This document shows positions 5,669 through 6,840 of a DNA stretch of 6,840 nt, piece by piece; position 1 is the stretch's first letter; each line of letters starts with the position of its first letter. A program made the position numbers and the translations under genes. This DNA is from Gp7-AA6 sp036397915 (GTDB lineage Bacteria > Acidobacteriota > Thermoanaerobaculia > UBA5066 > Gp7-AA6), in assembly GCA_036397915.1 (NCBI GenBank), contig DASWIB010000221.1:1-6840 (forward strand). Reading direction: 5' to 3'. Under the pieces are notes generated by a model. It searched no databases. It was not told where the DNA came from and worked only from the letters and a program-made list of their open reading frames with translations.

Positions 5669-6417
5669 CGCGAACGGTCCCGCGTCCCGACGGCCGGAAA
5701 CCGGCGGAGATGCGGCCGGTCTCGATCGACACGGACGCGATCCGGCACGCGGAGGGCTCGGCGCTGATCGCGCTGGGCGACACGCGCGTTCTCTGCGTCG
5801 CGTCGGTCGAAGACCGGGTCCCGGCCTTCCTCAAGGGGAGCGGAAGCGGCTGGGTCACCGCCGAATACGGAATGCTCCCACGGGCGACGCACACCCGCTC
5901 GGCCCGCGAGGCCGCGACGGGACGCCAGGGCGGACGCACCCACGAGATCCAGCGCCTGATCGGAAGGTCGCTTCGCAGCGTGGTCGAGCTGCGCGGGTTG
6001 GGCGAGCGGACGGTCACCCTCGACTGCGACGTTCTCCAGGCCGACGGCGGCACTCGCTGCGCCGCCATCACCGGCGCCTGCGTGGCGCTTGCCATCGCGC
6101 TCGGGAAGCTGGTGCGGGAGCGGACGATCCCCCGCTGGCCCCTTCGGGAGACGGTCGCAGCGGTCTCGGTGGGAGTCTGCGCCGGACAGGCCGTGCTCGA
6201 TCTCGCGTACGTGGAGGATTCGGAAGCGGACGTGGACTTCAACATCGTCGGGACCGAGTCCGGCGCGTTCGTCGAGGTGCAGGGGACCGCCGAGCGCCGT
6301 CCGTTCTCCGAGGAGAGGCTGATCGAGCTGCTCGGCCTGGCGCGCAAAGGCTTGAAAAAGCTCGCGGCTCTGCAGGAAGAGGTCCTCGAGCGCCATCTCG
6401 CGGACATCGAAACCTAG
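5665..6417 (+). CDS. rph: Ribonuclease PH
   Basis: The 250-residue protein is a full-length RNase PH, which trims the 3' ends of tRNA precursors using phosphate, releasing nucleoside diphosphates. The GTG start overlaps the GerMN stop. The family signatures are in order: RPDGR (residues 7-11), GDTRVLC (38-44), GWVTAEYGMLPRATHTR (62-78), GRQGGRTHEIQRLIGRSLR (86-104), LDCDVLQADGGTR (119-131) and LDLAYVEDSEADVDFN (178-193). R87 and R131 match the two phosphate-binding arginines of the family, and the acidic residues in the last motif match its metal site. The usual family length is about 240, so the protein is complete. In many bacteria the XTP/dITP pyrophosphatase gene follows rph; here it does not, and a repeat and an unrelated gene come next. 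Confidence 0.96.
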   Translation: MTRTVPRPDGRKPAEMRPVSIDTDAIRHAEGSALIALGDTRVLCVASVEDRVPAFLKGSGSGWVTAEYGMLPRATHTRSAREAATGRQGGRTHEIQRLIGRSLRSVVELRGLGERTVTLDCDVLQADGGTRCAAITGACVALAIALGKLVRERTIPRWPLRETVAAVSVGVCAGQAVLDLAYVEDSEADVDFNIVGTESGAFVEVQGTAERRPFSEERLIELLGLARKGLKKLAALQEEVLERHLADIET

Positions 6418-6423
6418 AACCTG

Positions 6424-6494
6424 GGGGGACAGACCACGGTTTCCGCCCAATGCGGGCCAGACCTCGAGAACATCAGAAACCGTGGTCTGCCCCC
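6424..6494. repeat. Long inverted repeat after rph (REP-like or terminator)
   Basis: CAGACCACGGTTTC at 6430-6443 is perfectly inverted at 6476-6489 (GAAACCGTGGTCTG), and GGGGG at 6424-6428 pairs with CCCCC at 6490-6494 across one bulged A at 6429. This makes a 19-pair stem with a 32-base loop, starting 6 bases after the rph stop. No T-run follows, so it is not a standard intrinsic terminator, although it could slow or end transcription. The form and the GACAGACCACGG-type sequence resemble dispersed REP-type repeats linked to Y1-type transposases; this is a recollection, and copy number in the genome is unknown. Confidence 0.75.
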
Positions 6495-6522
6495 GGCGAC
6501 CCCTTTCCGGCCGCGCGGGGGA

Positions 6523-6528
6523 TAGAAT
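6523..6528 (+). promoter_or_regulatory. -10 box candidate for the cupin gene
   Basis: TAGAAT matches the TATAAT consensus at five of six bases and lies 34 bases before the ATG at 6563, just after a GC-rich stretch. No clear -35 box is present at the usual distance. A separate promoter is plausible because the inverted repeat separates this gene from rph. Confidence 0.4.
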
Positions 6529-6562
6529 TTGGTCGAGTGAATGCGCTCAAGGAGGTTGAAGT

Positions 6563-6840
6563 ATGAGAAGGAATCTCTGGATTCTGGTTGCAGCGGCTTT
6601 CATCTTCTCGGCCGGCGTCCTCGCGGCGGGCGAGAAGGCGGGCGAGGAGAAGACGGCCGCAGGCAAGATGCCGGCGCACACGATGTACGCGCCCGCCGAC
6701 ATCAAGTGGACGGACGCGCCGCCGATCCTGCCCCCGGGCGCGAAAGCGGCGGTGCTGGACGGCGACCCGAGCCAGCCGGGCTACTTCGCGATGAGGCTCA
6801 GGGTGCCCGACGGCTACAAGATCATGCCTCACTGGCATCC
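6563..6840 (+). CDS. Exported cupin-like protein (N-terminal part)
   Basis: The frame begins at ATG with GGAGG 7 bases before it and runs off the right edge after 92 residues. Residues 1-22 are a signal peptide (MRRNLWILVAAAFIFSAGVLAA), followed by a Lys/Glu-rich linker (23-36). The mature part has MYAPADIKWTDAPPILPPGA, then AVLDGDPSQPGYFAMRLRVPDGYKIMPHWH at the edge. This is the pattern of small periplasmic cupin-type proteins; the HxH (H90, H92) would be the first two metal ligands of the cupin barrel. The rest of the motif is not in the window. The reaction, if any, is not known. It appears to be a separate transcription unit from rph. Confidence 0.8.
   Translation, partial: MRRNLWILVAAAFIFSAGVLAAGEKAGEEKTAAGKMPAHTMYAPADIKWTDAPPILPPGAKAAVLDGDPSQPGYFAMRLRVPDGYKIMPHWH

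Noticed and set aside
5614..6450. Long minus-strand open frame over rph
   Set aside because: It is antisense to a clear RNase PH gene, with no motif and no ribosome binding site considered convincing.

Overview
The window comes from a high-GC bacterium with a typical bacterial cell wall: it carries an exported N-acetylmuramoyl-L-alanine amidase, and several genes use strong GGAGG ribosome binding sites. The order amidase, GerMN-domain protein, RNase PH, together with the base composition and a pullulanase-type X25 secreted protein, would fit Acidobacteriota or a related deep lineage. That placement is an inference from gene style, not from a marker gene.

Layout. (1) 1-443, minus strand: the N-terminal part of a secreted protein with a pullulanase-type X25 domain, running off the left edge. 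(2) 444-2044, plus strand: a toxin-antitoxin cluster. It holds a decayed vapBC junction (about 501-593), an intact vapBC pair (726-1384) with a palindromic operator candidate, and a second pair made of an AbrB-like antitoxin and a RelE-like toxin (1460-2022). The toxin seems to have lost its last seven residues through a one-base change at a CCC-TGA site. (3) 2100-3200, minus strand: a double-hotdog acyl-CoA thioesterase, preceded by a 19-codon upstream ORF whose stop overlaps the thioesterase start. (4) 3201-3467: the divergent intergenic region, with three copies of an 18-bp repeat at a 25-26 bp period. (5) 3468-6417, plus strand: a tightly overlapping operon of amidase, GerMN-domain membrane protein and RNase PH. 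(6) 6424-6494: a large inverted repeat that looks like a REP-type or terminator element. (7) 6563-6840, plus strand: the start of an exported cupin-like protein, running off the right edge.

How the parts work together. The amidase and GerMN protein probably act at the cell envelope, and RNase PH is a housekeeping tRNA-processing enzyme co-transcribed with them. The two toxin-antitoxin pairs form a small accessory island beside these chromosomal genes. Both pairs have GTGA overlaps that couple antitoxin and toxin translation, and both have TATCAT-containing elements just before the antitoxin that could be -10 and operator sequences. I see no transposase, CRISPR array, tRNA or rRNA gene. The least ordinary signals are the decayed vapBC copy, the CCC-TGA frame break in the second toxin, the upstream ORF of the thioesterase, the tandem repeat and the inverted repeat after rph.
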